A stretch of 64,000 nucleotides of DNA from Pseudomonadota bacterium (GCA_022563195.1 JADFNV010000005.1:37670-101669), one strand, 5' to 3'; positions 8,823 to 18,125 are shown, counted from the first letter of the stretch. The notes: generated from the sequence alone by a model not told the origin. Numbers and translations are program-made.

Positions 8823-10924
8823 CTGAGAGCGTAAAACCAGTGGTGATGGTTGCGGACGATGATCCGGCCGTACGGTTACTCTGCGAGCAGTCACTGGGAC
8901 CAGCCGGCTTCGATGTCTCATGCTTCCCCGACGGCGTATCTGCGCTCGAAGCCCTGTCCGCGCTGCAACCCGATATCATCTTGCTGGATGTTGAAATGCC
9001 CGGCACCGATGGATTCTCGGTATGCCAGGAAATCCGCGCCCGCAAATCCACGGCAGACATTCCAATCGTCATGGTCACGGGCAACAACGATACAGAATCG
9101 ATTAATCGCGCCTATGATCTCGGCGCTACCGATTTCATCAGGAAGCCCATCGCGTGGGCTGTACTTCCTCATCGCATTCGCTACCTGTTGCGCGCGAAAT
9201 CGGCTTTTGCCGATCTAAAACTCGCCGAGAAAAAGACTCGCGCCCTTCTCAAAACCATTCCGGACATGATCCTGAGCATTGATTCAAAAGGTGTAATCCA
9301 GGAGTTGGTAGGCGGCGATATGCGTTACTCGGACGGATGCGAAAACCATGTTGGGCAGCCACTGGAATCGTTTTTCCCGCCAGCGGTTGCCAAGACCATA
9401 CGCGAGTTTATGCATGTCGCATTATCCAAAGGAGGCGTTCACGTTTGCGAGCACGTGCTCTCCGACAATAAACGATATTGCGAGACGCGCCTGATTGCGC
9501 GCGATGAGAACAATGTGCTGGCCATTGTGCGAGACATCACCGACCGCAAGGAATCGGCGGCTAAAATTCATCGGCTGGCCTATTACGACAATCTAACCGG
9601 GTTGCCGAATCGTCAACAGTTCTTGCGAGACCTTCGGCTGGCGATCGCGATCGGCAAACGCGAAGACACATCGATCGCCGTACTCTTCATAGACCTTGAT
9701 CGTTTCAAACGCATAAACGATACATTGGGGCATAGCGTCGGTGATATGTTGCTCAACTCGGTTGCTAAACGACTCGAAAACTGCGTCCGAAAATCGGATT
9801 ATGTTGCCAGGCTGGACACTCAGGACCTGCCCAATGTGCAACTCTCGCGCGTCGGCGGAGATGAGTTTGTCATCCTCATGACGAATATCAAATACGAGGA
9901 AGAAACCTCCGTGGTCGCGAAGCGCATCCTCGACGCACTGGCAGCTCCATTCAACTTCAAGGACCATCAATTCGTCGTCACGCCGAGCGTCGGAATCGCT
10001 ATGTTTCCGGGAGATGGCGATAACGTGGAAGACCTGATGATGAATGCGGATGTCGCCATGTATCGGGCCAAATCCGCTGGCCGGAACATGTATCGATTTT
10101 ATTCAGACACGATGCGCACTCGATCGCTCGAGCGCCTTGATCTCGAAGCCGACCTGCGCAAGGCAATCGCCAACGAGGAATTTTGTCTGCACTACCAGCC
10201 AAAGGTCGAGATTGCGACGTGGTCAGTCGTCGGTGTCGAGGCGCTGCTGCGGTGGCACCACCCTAAACGTGGCTGGGTCTCGCCGGGGGTATTTATTCCG
10301 ATCGCCGAGGAAACCGGCCTCATTGGGCAAATCGGCGAGTGGGTGATCCGCGAAGCATGTAACCAGCTCAAGAAGTGGGAGGACACTAGCCTGGATAAGC
10401 TCAGTATTGCTGTCAACGTCTCGAGCCAACAAGTCGGTGGTGCCGACTTTCTGCACACAGTCCTGAACCTCGTTGAGAAAGCAGCAGTCAAACCCGAACG
10501 CCTTGAGCTCGAAATTACGGAAAGCCTGTTGATGACTGATGTGCAAGAGACTGTCGCGGCACTAGTTTCATTGAGAGAAGCGGGATTTCGTCTCTCGGTT
10601 GACGACTTTGGCACCGGCTACTCATCTCTGGCTTACCTCAAACAGTTTCCGTTGAACGCACTCAAGATCGATCGATCTTTCGTGCAAGGGCTGCACGAGA
10701 ACCCAGACGACGCGGCCATCTGCACTGCCATCCTCGCGATGGCGAAAAAGCTGGGCTTGAAGGTTGTCGCAGAAGGCGTCGAATATGAGGAGCAACTCGA
10801 ATTCCTGCGGCAGCATCGGTGCGACGAGATCCAGGGCTTCCTGTTCAGCAAGCCACTGCCCGCAGACGAGTTGGAAGAATTAATGCAACGCCACAAGACC
10901 GTCGACGTGGTAATTACCCTGTAA
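8819..10924 (+). CDS. Response regulator with PAS, GGDEF and EAL domains
   Basis: A 701-residue protein. The receiver domain (1-125) has acidic residues DDD near the N-terminus and phospho-acceptor Asp57 ([11 protein letters not shown]). A PAS-like domain follows (about 140-245, ending in [11 protein letters not shown]). The GGDEF domain (about 255-425) has an intact GGDEF at 346-350. The EAL domain (about 440-690) has EAL at 474-476, with EITESLL and the DDFGTGYSS metal/catalytic motif. Both c-di-GMP synthesis and breakdown motifs look intact, so the net activity cannot be read from sequence; the receiver presumably switches it. Some FGD-like spacing differences occur in the GGDEF domain (insert [15 protein letters not shown] before the motif). 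It is the last gene of the operon and overlaps the kinase by ATGA. Confidence 0.92.
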   Translation: MTESVKPVVMVADDDPAVRLLCEQSLGPAGFDVSCFPDGVSALEALSALQPDIILLDVEMPGTDGFSVCQEIRARKSTADIPIVMVTGNNDTESINRAYDLGATDFIRKPIAWAVLPHRIRYLLRAKSAFADLKLAEKKTRALLKTIPDMILSIDSKGVIQELVGGDMRYSDGCENHVGQPLESFFPPAVAKTIREFMHVALSKGGVHVCEHVLSDNKRYCETRLIARDENNVLAIVRDITDRKESAAKIHRLAYYDNLTGLPNRQQFLRDLRLAIAIGKREDTSIAVLFIDLDRFKRINDTLGHSVGDMLLNSVAKRLENCVRKSDYVARLDTQDLPNVQLSRVGGDEFVILMTNIKYEEETSVVAKRILDALAAPFNFKDHQFVVTPSVGIAMFPGDGDNVEDLMMNADVAMYRAKSAGRNMYRFYSDTMRTRSLERLDLEADLRKAIANEEFCLHYQPKVEIATWSVVGVEALLRWHHPKRGWVSPGVFIPIAEETGLIGQIGEWVIREACNQLKKWEDTSLDKLSIAVNVSSQQVGGADFLHTVLNLVEKAAVKPERLELEITESLLMTDVQETVAALVSLREAGFRLSVDDFGTGYSSLAYLKQFPLNALKIDRSFVQGLHENPDDAAICTAILAMAKKLGLKVVAEGVEYEEQLEFLRQHRCDEIQGFLFSKPLPADELEELMQRHKTVDVVITL

Positions 10925-11060
10925 GCTCAACGCGAACACGCACACACAGGGGCGTTCGAATCCTGTTTTGCGGTAAACCAGTCCTGCAGCTTGCCGCTCC
11001 AGCTTTTGCTTGTCTCCCACGCTACAATCGAGGCAGGTTTGGAATGGACTGGGGAACGCC

Positions 11061-11801
11061 GTGAAGGAAAATCTACAGGTCACCGCGTACGAGATCATCG
11101 AAGAACCGATGGCGCTGCAGACAGCACAACGGTCGCGACAGTGGATGGACGATACGATCGACCGCTTTGCGTATCGATGCCTTCCCGTAGCGATCGCCAA
11201 TCAGGTCGGTTGGGACATTTTGTGTCCGGTCCCGTTTACGGCCAAATGGAACGGCAGGGAAGGAAAAGATGCTATTGCGATCAAATTCCATGGTCAGGAA
11301 TCGCAGCTGGTCAGCTCGCACTTCGGCCATGGCGTCCTCACGTTTACGCTGGGTTATTTATTCCGCACCAGCAAGTCGCATAATCTGTGGGTCAAAGGGC
11401 CAACCAACTGTTTCAAGGATGGAATTGCGCCGCTCGAGGGCCTGATCGAAACCGATTGGGCGCCGTTTTCATTTACGATGAACTGGAAGTTCACGAGGCC
11501 GCGGCACAAGGTGCAATTCGATGCGGGCGAGCCGATTTGCCGGATTCTACCGTACCCGCGGCATTACATCCGCAAATTCGACCCACAGATTCAGGATATC
11601 CACCGCAACGCCAAGCTATTCGGTCAATATGACGCGTGGCGAAAGACCCGCGTGGCATTCAATGCGGATCTAAAAGACGCCGATTCCGATGCCGCAAAGG
11701 CGAAATGGCAACGCACGTATATGAAGGGTCAGGATTCGATGGGCAATGCCTTTGCCGGACATCAAACCAAGATTCAGATGAAGAACTTCAGGCGTACTTG
11801 A
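11061..11801 (+). CDS. DUF6065 family protein
   Basis: The GTG at 11061 is chosen over the track start at 11010 because GGGGA lies five bases upstream and the conserved part (VTAYEIIEEPM) begins right after it, giving 246 residues. The sequence fits a family of unknown function that I recall as DUF6065: MDDTIDRFAYRCLPVAIANQVGWDILCP, then FGHGVLTF, a central GPTNCFKDGIAPLEGLIETDW and FEAGEPIC-like DAGEPICRILPYPR. No catalytic motif can be named. No signal peptide is seen, so it is probably cytoplasmic. Such proteins often lie near oxygenase or natural-product genes, but no such genes are adjacent here. Confidence 0.65.
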   Translation: MKENLQVTAYEIIEEPMALQTAQRSRQWMDDTIDRFAYRCLPVAIANQVGWDILCPVPFTAKWNGREGKDAIAIKFHGQESQLVSSHFGHGVLTFTLGYLFRTSKSHNLWVKGPTNCFKDGIAPLEGLIETDWAPFSFTMNWKFTRPRHKVQFDAGEPICRILPYPRHYIRKFDPQIQDIHRNAKLFGQYDAWRKTRVAFNADLKDADSDAAKAKWQRTYMKGQDSMGNAFAGHQTKIQMKNFRRT

Positions 11802-11840
11802 TAAAATTGGCGCACAATAGACGAAAAAGAGGAGACTCCA

Positions 11841-12305
11841 ATGAAAAAACTAACGATCCTGGCGTTGGCCCTGTTGATCGCAGGCTGTATGCAGGCCCCG
11901 CAGACAGATCTGGACGGACTCAAGGCAATGCGAGACGTTTGGCAGTCCGCTTTTGACACGAACGATGCAGCGTTAATTGCCGCAATTTATGCAGAGGACG
12001 GCGCAGTAATGCCACCGAACGGCGAAACAGTGCATGGCCGATCCGCTATCGAAGAATTTTTTGGTGGTTTTCAAGCCTCTGGCATGGCCATCGAAATACA
12101 AGACAGCGACGCGTATGCACACGGTGATGTCGGTTACAAAATAGGCTCATTCACCATAGTCGATGCCGACGGAACAACGATCGACGTCGGTAAATACGTC
12201 GAAATCTGGCGACATATTGATGGCAAATGGCAAATGTACCGCGACATCTTCAACAGCGACCTTGCATTGCCAGCAGCAGAAGCTGATGCAGAAGTCGGTG
12301 AGTAA
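11841..12305 (+). CDS. SnoaL-like/DUF4440 lipoprotein
   Basis: A 154-residue protein with a lipoprotein signal peptide and lipobox LIAGC (Cys16), so it is predicted to be anchored in an envelope membrane. The mature part is a SnoaL/NTF2-like domain of DUF4440 type: VWQSAFDTNDAALIAAIYAEDGAVMPPNGETVHGRSAIEEF is split here across the first two helices and strand, and the C-terminal strand pair ends in IWRHIDGKWQMYRDIFNS. Members bind small ligands in a cone-shaped pocket; no specific activity can be assigned. GAGGAGA precedes the ATG. It is convergent with the AAA-FHA gene, with an AT-rich hairpin (GTAATTT/AAATTAC) in between. Confidence 0.8.
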   Translation: MKKLTILALALLIAGCMQAPQTDLDGLKAMRDVWQSAFDTNDAALIAAIYAEDGAVMPPNGETVHGRSAIEEFFGGFQASGMAIEIQDSDAYAHGDVGYKIGSFTIVDADGTTIDVGKYVEIWRHIDGKWQMYRDIFNSDLALPAAEADAEVGE

Positions 12306-12378
12306 TAGACGTTTCCGCGGTAATTTTTCTGCGAAATTACATTAGGAATTGGCTGTAACTTAATTGGGAATTGCTGCA

Positions 12379-13626
12379 CTAGCCTGCAGCTTTTGTGCGG
12401 CGTCTCGCCCTCTGCCGGCGAATATCGATGAAGTTTTTCATTTTGAGCGTGTCGGGTGACTTCATGATCTCCGCCATCTCTTCACTGATTGCCGGCGCGT
12501 GCTTGACTTTGATTCGGTGCTGGCCCAGGGAAATGACGTCGTCGTCCCGAAGTATGGTCTTTGTGACGATTTCCGAATTGACGGTCGTGCCGTTGGCACT
12601 GTTCAGATCGAGCAGGATCAGTGCATCCGAATACAGCAGCAGCACAATATGCAGCTTGCTCACGAAATCGTCGTCGACGACGATATCTGCAAAATCTGAA
12701 CGACCGATCAGGACCTTTTTTTCCGTGAACGTGTATTCCCCCAGCGATTCGCCGTCTTTCGTTACAACGAGTCTTGGTGCTATGCGACCGACTGCCTCGC
12801 AAACACCCAGCACTGGAATATCCACGTCGGTTTGAACGTTGTTCTCGTTCGAAGCGTAGGTATCCACGACGCTGATCGGGATATCCGCGGAACGCAGCAT
12901 GGCCTCAAGAGCGTAATGATTCAGTGAACCCGGCCACCCACCCGATTGTTCGTGCAGACGATCGCAGACATCGAATGGAAAAACCGTATCCGCACGCCCA
13001 CTACCTGCGGCGTGCAGTCTGGCGTGCAGGTAGATCATTGTTTCCTTGGCGGACAATGGCTGCATCGAAAACGTGCCAGGGTCACGCTGAGCAATGCTGC
13101 CCATGCCGTCTGACCGGATCAGCGTACCCAGGTCTTTAGTGCCCGTGAGAATGAAACGCATCGCGAATCTTCCCTGCACCGAAAATGCTGCAAGCGCATT
13201 CAAAATACGCAGTGCGCTCGGGTACATACGATCGACGTTGTCGATGATCAGCACCGGAGGCTGCCATGAGCGCGTCTGCGCAATGGCATACTGGTGGAGT
13301 GTTTTGAGCAATTCTTCGTCGGCTTCGGGGCTGGATTCGAAGCCAAATTGACACAGTATTCTCGTCAACAGGCCGCGTGGCCTGAGGTGCAAGCCGTCGA
13401 CGAACGCAATCTCGGTGTCGCTGGACAATTGCAGGGCCAGCTCACGCACTGTGATGGTTTTGCCAGAGCCTGCCGGACCGTGCAGAAGACCGATGCCATT
13501 GGGATTGCGCAGCGCCGACTGCAGGAATGCCAAGCCATCGTGATGCGACAGGTACTTGATCGTGATCAGCGATCCGGCGTCCTCTCCAAACGCCTGATTG
13601 CCCAGTATGGAGTGATTTGCTTGCAT
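12379..13626 (-). CDS. ExeA-like AAA ATPase fused to an FHA domain
   Basis: A 415-residue fusion. Residues 1-265 are an ExeA/GspA-type AAA ATPase: YLSHHDGLAFLQSAL, Walker A HGPAGSGKT (49-57), Walker B VLIIDNVDR and a sensor region ILTGTKDL. Residues about 300-385 form an FHA domain with GRS (VLIGRSDFADIVVDDDFVSKLH) and the NGT loop (LNSANGTTVN), which in other proteins binds phosphothreonine. ExeA helps assemble the type II secretin in Aeromonas; here the peptidoglycan-binding part is replaced by FHA, so the partner is more likely a phosphoprotein. No Ser/Thr kinase is encoded nearby. The gene lies downstream of two coupled genes of unknown function on the same strand, with a 0.25-kb gap. Confidence 0.85.
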   Translation of the reverse strand: MQANHSILGNQAFGEDAGSLITIKYLSHHDGLAFLQSALRNPNGIGLLHGPAGSGKTITVRELALQLSSDTEIAFVDGLHLRPRGLLTRILCQFGFESSPEADEELLKTLHQYAIAQTRSWQPPVLIIDNVDRMYPSALRILNALAAFSVQGRFAMRFILTGTKDLGTLIRSDGMGSIAQRDPGTFSMQPLSAKETMIYLHARLHAAGSGRADTVFPFDVCDRLHEQSGGWPGSLNHYALEAMLRSADIPISVVDTYASNENNVQTDVDIPVLGVCEAVGRIAPRLVVTKDGESLGEYTFTEKKVLIGRSDFADIVVDDDFVSKLHIVLLLYSDALILLDLNSANGTTVNSEIVTKTILRDDDVISLGQHRIKVKHAPAISEEMAEIMKSPDTLKMKNFIDIRRQRARRRTKAAG

Positions 13627-13668
13627 CGGGATGTGGTTTAAAAAGTGCCAGTTATCAGTATTATTCCT

Positions 13669-13890
13669 CTAATACTCGCTGTAGCGAGCACAAGGTTCCA
13701 TAATATGGACATTGGACGATGACAATTTTTCGTCTTTAGTTGAGAAAGCATCGATTCGCAGCCCGGTGGCTTCGCCCGGTCCGATCGTTAGCTCTGCACC
13801 AAATGGTTGGCTCAATATTCTATTAGTACGGCGGGCTCCTACAGGCGCAATGCCTTCCCTCATGGTTGCCGTCAGCAGGGCCTCGACCAT
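13669..13890 (-). CDS. Possible small ORF between the unknown pair and the AAA-FHA gene
   Basis: A 73-codon frame starting at an ATG that overlaps the end of the upstream gene by 19 bases. The product has no recognised domain or signal sequence. It fills an otherwise empty 0.24-kb stretch inside a same-strand gene run, and the overlap would allow translational coupling; these are the only arguments for it. It could equally be non-coding leader DNA of the AAA-FHA gene. Confidence 0.25.
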   Translation of the reverse strand: MVEALLTATMREGIAPVGARRTNRILSQPFGAELTIGPGEATGLRIDAFSTKDEKLSSSNVHIMEPCARYSEY

Positions 13891-14531
13891 GCCTGCGCGT
13901 GGATGTGGCTGATCTTTTCGGGCAGCTGCAGGCGGTAAAACCGGCGCAGTTCGGACAGGGCGAGCCGGTTGTCATCGATCAGCTGCGTTTGCAAGCCGTG
14001 GCAAAATCGCGCGGCATAGCTATTAGCCGATCGGTATCGGTCCAGCTGTTCGCCATCGAGTTCGCCATGAAAACTGATGTTGTCGAACAACCAGCCGTGC
14101 AAGCCCCTTATCAGCTCATTATCGGTCTGGCCCAGTGCGAGCAACATCGTACAAACATACTTGTCGATCTCGCCTTGCAATTCGAGTTCAAGCAGCGTGA
14201 CGGTGCGATTTTGCGTGGCTTTCCACACAAGGCAATTGAAGTGGCTGATGCCCTCGAGAACCTTCCACAGGTCATCAAGCAATTCGGCACGAAGACAGTC
14301 CAGCGGCCTGGCAGATTCAAGGCGCTCGAGCATTTCGCCGTCGAGGAACAGCGACAGGGCCAGGCCGTCATTGTCTTCCGACAAGAGCAGTGTCTCGTGC
14401 GTGTTGCTGAGCATTGCATCCTGGCCGATGAACTTTGCCAGCGCCGGATCGGTGATCAGGTAATCCCGGACGTCACAGGCGCGATCTACCTGGTAGATGT
14501 CGCTCAGTTGACGTTGCAATTCGGCGAGCAT
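13872..14531 (-). CDS. Unknown protein coupled to its upstream partner (second of a pair)
   Basis: A 219-residue, mostly helical, soluble protein with no recognised motif, signal peptide or membrane segment. Its ATG lies one base after the TGA of the upstream gene, so translation is probably coupled. The sequence is acidic and rich in Leu (LDGEMLERLESARPLDCLRAELLDDLW), like a scaffold or adaptor. Codon use matches the neighbours and the frame is long with few alternatives, so I take it as a real gene. Its position between another unknown gene and the AAA-FHA ATPase suggests that the three act together. Confidence 0.65.
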   Translation of the reverse strand: MLAELQRQLSDIYQVDRACDVRDYLITDPALAKFIGQDAMLSNTHETLLLSEDNDGLALSLFLDGEMLERLESARPLDCLRAELLDDLWKVLEGISHFNCLVWKATQNRTVTLLELELQGEIDKYVCTMLLALGQTDNELIRGLHGWLFDNISFHGELDGEQLDRYRSANSYAARFCHGLQTQLIDDNRLALSELRRFYRLQLPEKISHIHAQAWSRPC

Positions 14532-14532
14532 T

Positions 14533-15162
14533 TCAGTGGCGCAGTCTCTTGGCCGCCGAGATCGGCACGACGCCCTGCTGGCGCAACAGGTTTTCGGCTC
14601 GCCGGCTACCGGTCTTCAGCCAGATTTCATAGGTGCGCAGCAGATCGACGTCGGATTCTTTGCGCACTCCATCGCGAACCTCGTTGAGCACGTCAATCAA
14701 AACTTGAAAGTTGCTGGCGAGCTCTTTGTAGATATCGGCAAACGCATTGCCGCGAAACGTGCCGCGAACCTCTTCGGATAGCGAACCGTAGGCATTCTCA
14801 CCCATGTAAATGTAGTAGTCGACGTCAACTGCTTTGTTCGCCAGGCTTTCGATGAAGAATCCCGATATGAACAGTGCAACATCGCCAATGCGCTGCAAGT
14901 ATTGCGATCGCTGCTCGACGTTCGGTGCGTCAGCTGCGTCTGCAAGCATCAGCGCAAGAGGCTTAACACCGTAAGTATCGCCGTCGTCTTCATAGAATTC
15001 TTCGGAGCGGGCGAACAGGGTAAGAAGATTGACCACGTAATGGGCGGCATGCGGATCCAGATCGACGCCTTGCTTCACGATCACGTCATCAATTGACGTG
15101 CGAAAGTAGTCACGAAGATTATGCACCGGCATAACGCGATCATGATTCAATCGATTACCCAT
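14533..15162 (-). CDS. Unknown protein, first gene of the pair upstream of AAA-FHA
   Basis: A 209-residue soluble helical protein of no family known to me. It contains an acidic loop (EEFYEDDGDTYGVKPL) and an aromatic stretch (VDYYIYMGENAYGSL) followed by AFADIYKELASNFQVL, and ends basic. It is the promoter-proximal gene of a minus-strand run; a CRP-like inverted repeat lies about 50 bases upstream of its start. The run continues through the coupled 219-residue protein towards the AAA-FHA ATPase. Confidence 0.68.
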   Translation of the reverse strand: MGNRLNHDRVMPVHNLRDYFRTSIDDVIVKQGVDLDPHAAHYVVNLLTLFARSEEFYEDDGDTYGVKPLALMLADAADAPNVEQRSQYLQRIGDVALFISGFFIESLANKAVDVDYYIYMGENAYGSLSEEVRGTFRGNAFADIYKELASNFQVLIDVLNEVRDGVRKESDVDLLRTYEIWLKTGSRRAENLLRQQGVVPISAAKRLRH

Positions 15163-15212
15163 ATCGTTTATTCCTCGTCTTTATTGGTATATCGCAATTC
15201 GAGCGAAAATCG

Positions 15213-15228
15213 TGTGACGAGGTTCACG
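15213..15228. promoter_or_regulatory. CRP-like inverted repeat upstream of the unknown-pair operon
   Basis: TGTGA-CGAGGT-TCACG matches nine of ten conserved CRP positions and lies inside a wider ATCGTG...CACGAT palindrome, about 50 bases upstream of the start at 15162. This distance is typical of activator sites. It is weaker than the site at 4127. Confidence 0.4.
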
Positions 15229-15281
15229 ATCTGCCTACGGGTGCCACATTGAATGGCTCCCGCAAGCTGGGATTCAGAGAC

Positions 15282-17048
15282 TTATTTTGACCGGGCGGAT
15301 CCTGTTTCGGAGATCCATGCCGTTATCGCATCTGCCAGCATCGGCAGGGTGACGGTGCCGTTTTCGAGCACGCGAGTGTGGAACTGGCGTATGTCGAAGT
15401 CGTCGCCCAGCTTTGCCTCAGCCAGCGCCCGCAGGCGCCGAATTTCGAGCATACCCAGCATGTAGGCGTTGGCCTGTCCGGGCCAGGAAATGTAACGATT
15501 GATTTCGGATTCAATGCCAACGGGCGGCCACGCGGTATTGGCCAGCATGTAATCAACTGCCTGCTGTCGCGTCCAGCCCCTGGTGTGCACGCCGCTGTCT
15601 ATGACCAGTCGCGCCGCGCGCGCACCCTGATCCGATAACATGCCCATGCGTTCGAGCGGACCGTTGTACAGGCCCATTTCGTCGGCGAGGCGCTCTGAGT
15701 ACAGCCCCCAGCCTTCGCCGAAGCCGGAATTTCCCAGGTAGCGAGCGAGCGCGTGTACGCGGTCGCCGAGTTCCAGCGCGATGGCGCCTTGCAGGTGGTG
15801 ACCGGGGTAGGTTTCGTGATGCAGAAACGACTGTTGACCCGCCCGCGAACGATGTTCGGGATCCGTGACGGGAAGGTAAAAGATGCCGGGTCGCGTACCG
15901 TCTTCGGATGACGAATGGTATTCGCCGGAGCCACTGGCACGGAAGGCCGGATAGGCTTTGATCAGCACATCGGCTTTCGGCATCAACGCGAAAACCTCCG
16001 GCATCCTGACGCGCACAGCGGCCAGTGAATCCATCGCATACTGCAATACTTCCGCTTCGCTGCCGAACGTGTATTGCGGATCGACGTTCAGGTTTAGCAG
16101 GAATGCCTCGATCTCTCCACCGCCGAAATGTGCATCGATGATGACCTGCATTTCGGCTCGAATCGCTGCGATTTGTTCGAGACCGAGCTCGTGAATCTCA
16201 TCGGCCGACGGACTAATAGTCGCGAACGAGCGTACGAGTGCCGGGTAGCACTCAGCGCCGTCAGGGTTAAAGCTCAATGCGATTTCCTCGCGCGCCTGTG
16301 GCAGGTACTCCTTATCGATATACACGGCAAAGCGTTCGATCGCCGGCGCAATTTGCTCGTTGTAAATTTTCCGCACGGCCGACTCGAATTCTGCGTCATC
16401 GGCGCGTGTCCCCATACCGACAAACGGGTTGTCATCCGCAAGCAACGCCCGTACTTCACTGGCGACCTTTACTACTGTAAGTCGCGGTGCGCTGTAGCCA
16501 AGTTCGAGGCCGGTGCGCAAGTTGGCAACTTCAGTGTCAATATAGCCAGCAACCTGGCCCAGGCGTTGCAATGCCTGATCGCGCAGTTCGCGCGTTTCCA
16601 GAGGCTGTATATCGAAGACAAACGGCAATCTCGAGTGCCATGCCGTGAAGGTGCTGGCCCGCCACAACTCGCTGCGACACACGCGGCGTCCGATCGAACC
16701 AGCCAGTTCCTCGTGCAAAACGCCATAGGTCACCCAGTCTCGACTGCCGATATCGGCTGGCTTGCCGATATCATCCAACTCGGCAAGCCAGTCATCTTCC
16801 AGCAATTCCCAGGCTGCCTGTGCTTTCAGCGAATTATCAAACAGGTTCTCGTGACGGGCCCCGGCGATCGTGTAATAGGTCGCGTATTCGGGGTTGCGCT
16901 GCAGCATCGCCGCAAGATATTCGTCGGCGATGGCCTCTACGGAGCGTGGTGCGGGCTCAGCTTCCTGCGCTTTCCGGCCGCAGCCGGCTATCACGAGGCA
17001 AAGAAACGCAAGCAGCAGCATTTTTTTCGTGTTTTCTGACAGGTGCAT
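15282..17048 (-). CDS. DUF885 family lipoprotein (putative metallohydrolase)
   Basis: The ATG at 17048 is preferred to the TTG at 17078, because it starts right before the signal peptide; product 588 residues. The signal ends in the lipobox VIAGC, so it is a predicted lipoprotein. The mature part is a long helical DUF885 domain. Near residue 405 is the family hallmark HHETYPGHHLQ, an HExxxxHH-like pattern probably binding zinc, followed by GEGWGLYSERLADEMGLY and, near the end, MLGMLEIRRLRALAEAKLGD. Members are presumed peptidases or hydrolases of the envelope, although direct evidence is scarce. It stands alone, divergent from the rhomboid gene. Confidence 0.85.
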   Translation of the reverse strand: MHLSENTKKMLLLAFLCLVIAGCGRKAQEAEPAPRSVEAIADEYLAAMLQRNPEYATYYTIAGARHENLFDNSLKAQAAWELLEDDWLAELDDIGKPADIGSRDWVTYGVLHEELAGSIGRRVCRSELWRASTFTAWHSRLPFVFDIQPLETRELRDQALQRLGQVAGYIDTEVANLRTGLELGYSAPRLTVVKVASEVRALLADDNPFVGMGTRADDAEFESAVRKIYNEQIAPAIERFAVYIDKEYLPQAREEIALSFNPDGAECYPALVRSFATISPSADEIHELGLEQIAAIRAEMQVIIDAHFGGGEIEAFLLNLNVDPQYTFGSEAEVLQYAMDSLAAVRVRMPEVFALMPKADVLIKAYPAFRASGSGEYHSSSEDGTRPGIFYLPVTDPEHRSRAGQQSFLHHETYPGHHLQGAIALELGDRVHALARYLGNSGFGEGWGLYSERLADEMGLYNGPLERMGMLSDQGARAARLVIDSGVHTRGWTRQQAVDYMLANTAWPPVGIESEINRYISWPGQANAYMLGMLEIRRLRALAEAKLGDDFDIRQFHTRVLENGTVTLPMLADAITAWISETGSARSK

Positions 17049-17136
17049 GAATTCGGTCCGTTGAAAAGTTACTGGCAAGATACAGTGTGGACTAAGTCCG
17101 CGCTAGCCAATTGACGCGCGTGATAAGCTCGATTTT

Positions 17137-18111
17137 ATGTTCATTCCTGTCAGAGCCGATTTTGCGTTGCCCCGCATGCCGGTGATGACAGTGCTCATTT
17201 GCCTGCTGTGCGTTGGCGTATTTCTCGTGCAGGAAAGTGGCTGGCGGGAATTCGAGACGGCCATCGAACGTTACTGCGCTGTCCCGCGCAGCCATCTGGC
17301 CGAGATAGTCATCAAGCGGGTTCAGGAACAACAGGACGCAATTGTTTGTGGTCAGACGATGTACAGGATCCACACGTCGGACAACCCGTCCGAAAAGATC
17401 GAAGCAATCGTCGGCTCGCTCAAACCGCTCTCGGGCCTCAGCGTCGAGGACTCCCGGGAATATTTCAATCGTTTGCTCAATGACGAGTTGCGCAGTTTTC
17501 GAAATTACGTCCCCGATGACCCGGACTCAGCCGTTGCCTACAACACAGCATCGTGGAATCCGTGGCACATGATTACGGCGAGCTTCGCACACGGCGATTG
17601 GGGACACATCATCTTCAACCTGATCTTTTTCTTTGCGTTTGCAGCAACGGTCGAGTCCTTGATCGGTCCGATCGGTTTTGTTTTTTTCATTGTCTTGAAC
17701 TCCCTGATCATCGGCGCAACTGACTCGGTCGTATCCACGCTGTTGGACGATCATCACTGGACGCTCGGCTTGTCCGGAATCGTTATGGGCATGATGGGTC
17801 TTTTTGCCTATTTGCTGCCAAGAGCCAAGATTCGCTGTTACTACTGGATCATCGTCATATTCGGCTCCGTCGCCATACCCGGCTGGATTCTTGCCGCCTG
17901 GTACATCGGTGGCGATGTCTACCAGTTGTTCACCCGCGACGACCACGGTGCTATCAACGTACTCGCGCATGTCTCGGGCGGTGTTGCCGGGTACCTCTAC
18001 GGTTTCTTTTTTCTCCGCAAAGTACGAAGAGAAGCATCAGACCTGCAAGAAGAAGTGGACAAGACTGTCGCCAACGCGATGTTCATGACGAGTCGAATGC
18101 ACCGACGTTGA
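17137..18111 (+). CDS. Rhomboid-family intramembrane serine protease
   Basis: A 324-residue membrane protein. The first helix (about 12-30) is separated from the rest by a soluble insert of about 110 residues (35-145). Then WHMITASFAHGDWGHIIFNL holds the conserved His and Asn of the oxyanion region. The catalytic Ser213 is in LGLSGIVMGMMG (GxSG) and the catalytic His278 in VLAHVSGGVAGY, so the dyad is intact. Rhomboids cleave transmembrane substrates within the bilayer. The C-terminus carries a short charged coiled stretch (KVRREASDLQEEVDKT) on the cytoplasmic side. No substrate candidate is adjacent. Confidence 0.88.
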   Translation: MFIPVRADFALPRMPVMTVLICLLCVGVFLVQESGWREFETAIERYCAVPRSHLAEIVIKRVQEQQDAIVCGQTMYRIHTSDNPSEKIEAIVGSLKPLSGLSVEDSREYFNRLLNDELRSFRNYVPDDPDSAVAYNTASWNPWHMITASFAHGDWGHIIFNLIFFFAFAATVESLIGPIGFVFFIVLNSLIIGATDSVVSTLLDDHHWTLGLSGIVMGMMGLFAYLLPRAKIRCYYWIIVIFGSVAIPGWILAAWYIGGDVYQLFTRDDHGAINVLAHVSGGVAGYLYGFFFLRKVRREASDLQEEVDKTVANAMFMTSRMHRR

Positions 18112-18125
18112 CGAGTCGACGGGTT

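Noticed and set aside
12319-12340. Terminator between the SnoaL-like and AAA-FHA genes (GTAATTT/AAATTAC)
   Set aside because: The stem is short and AT-only apart from the ends, with no T run; noted in the gene entry but not claimed as a feature.
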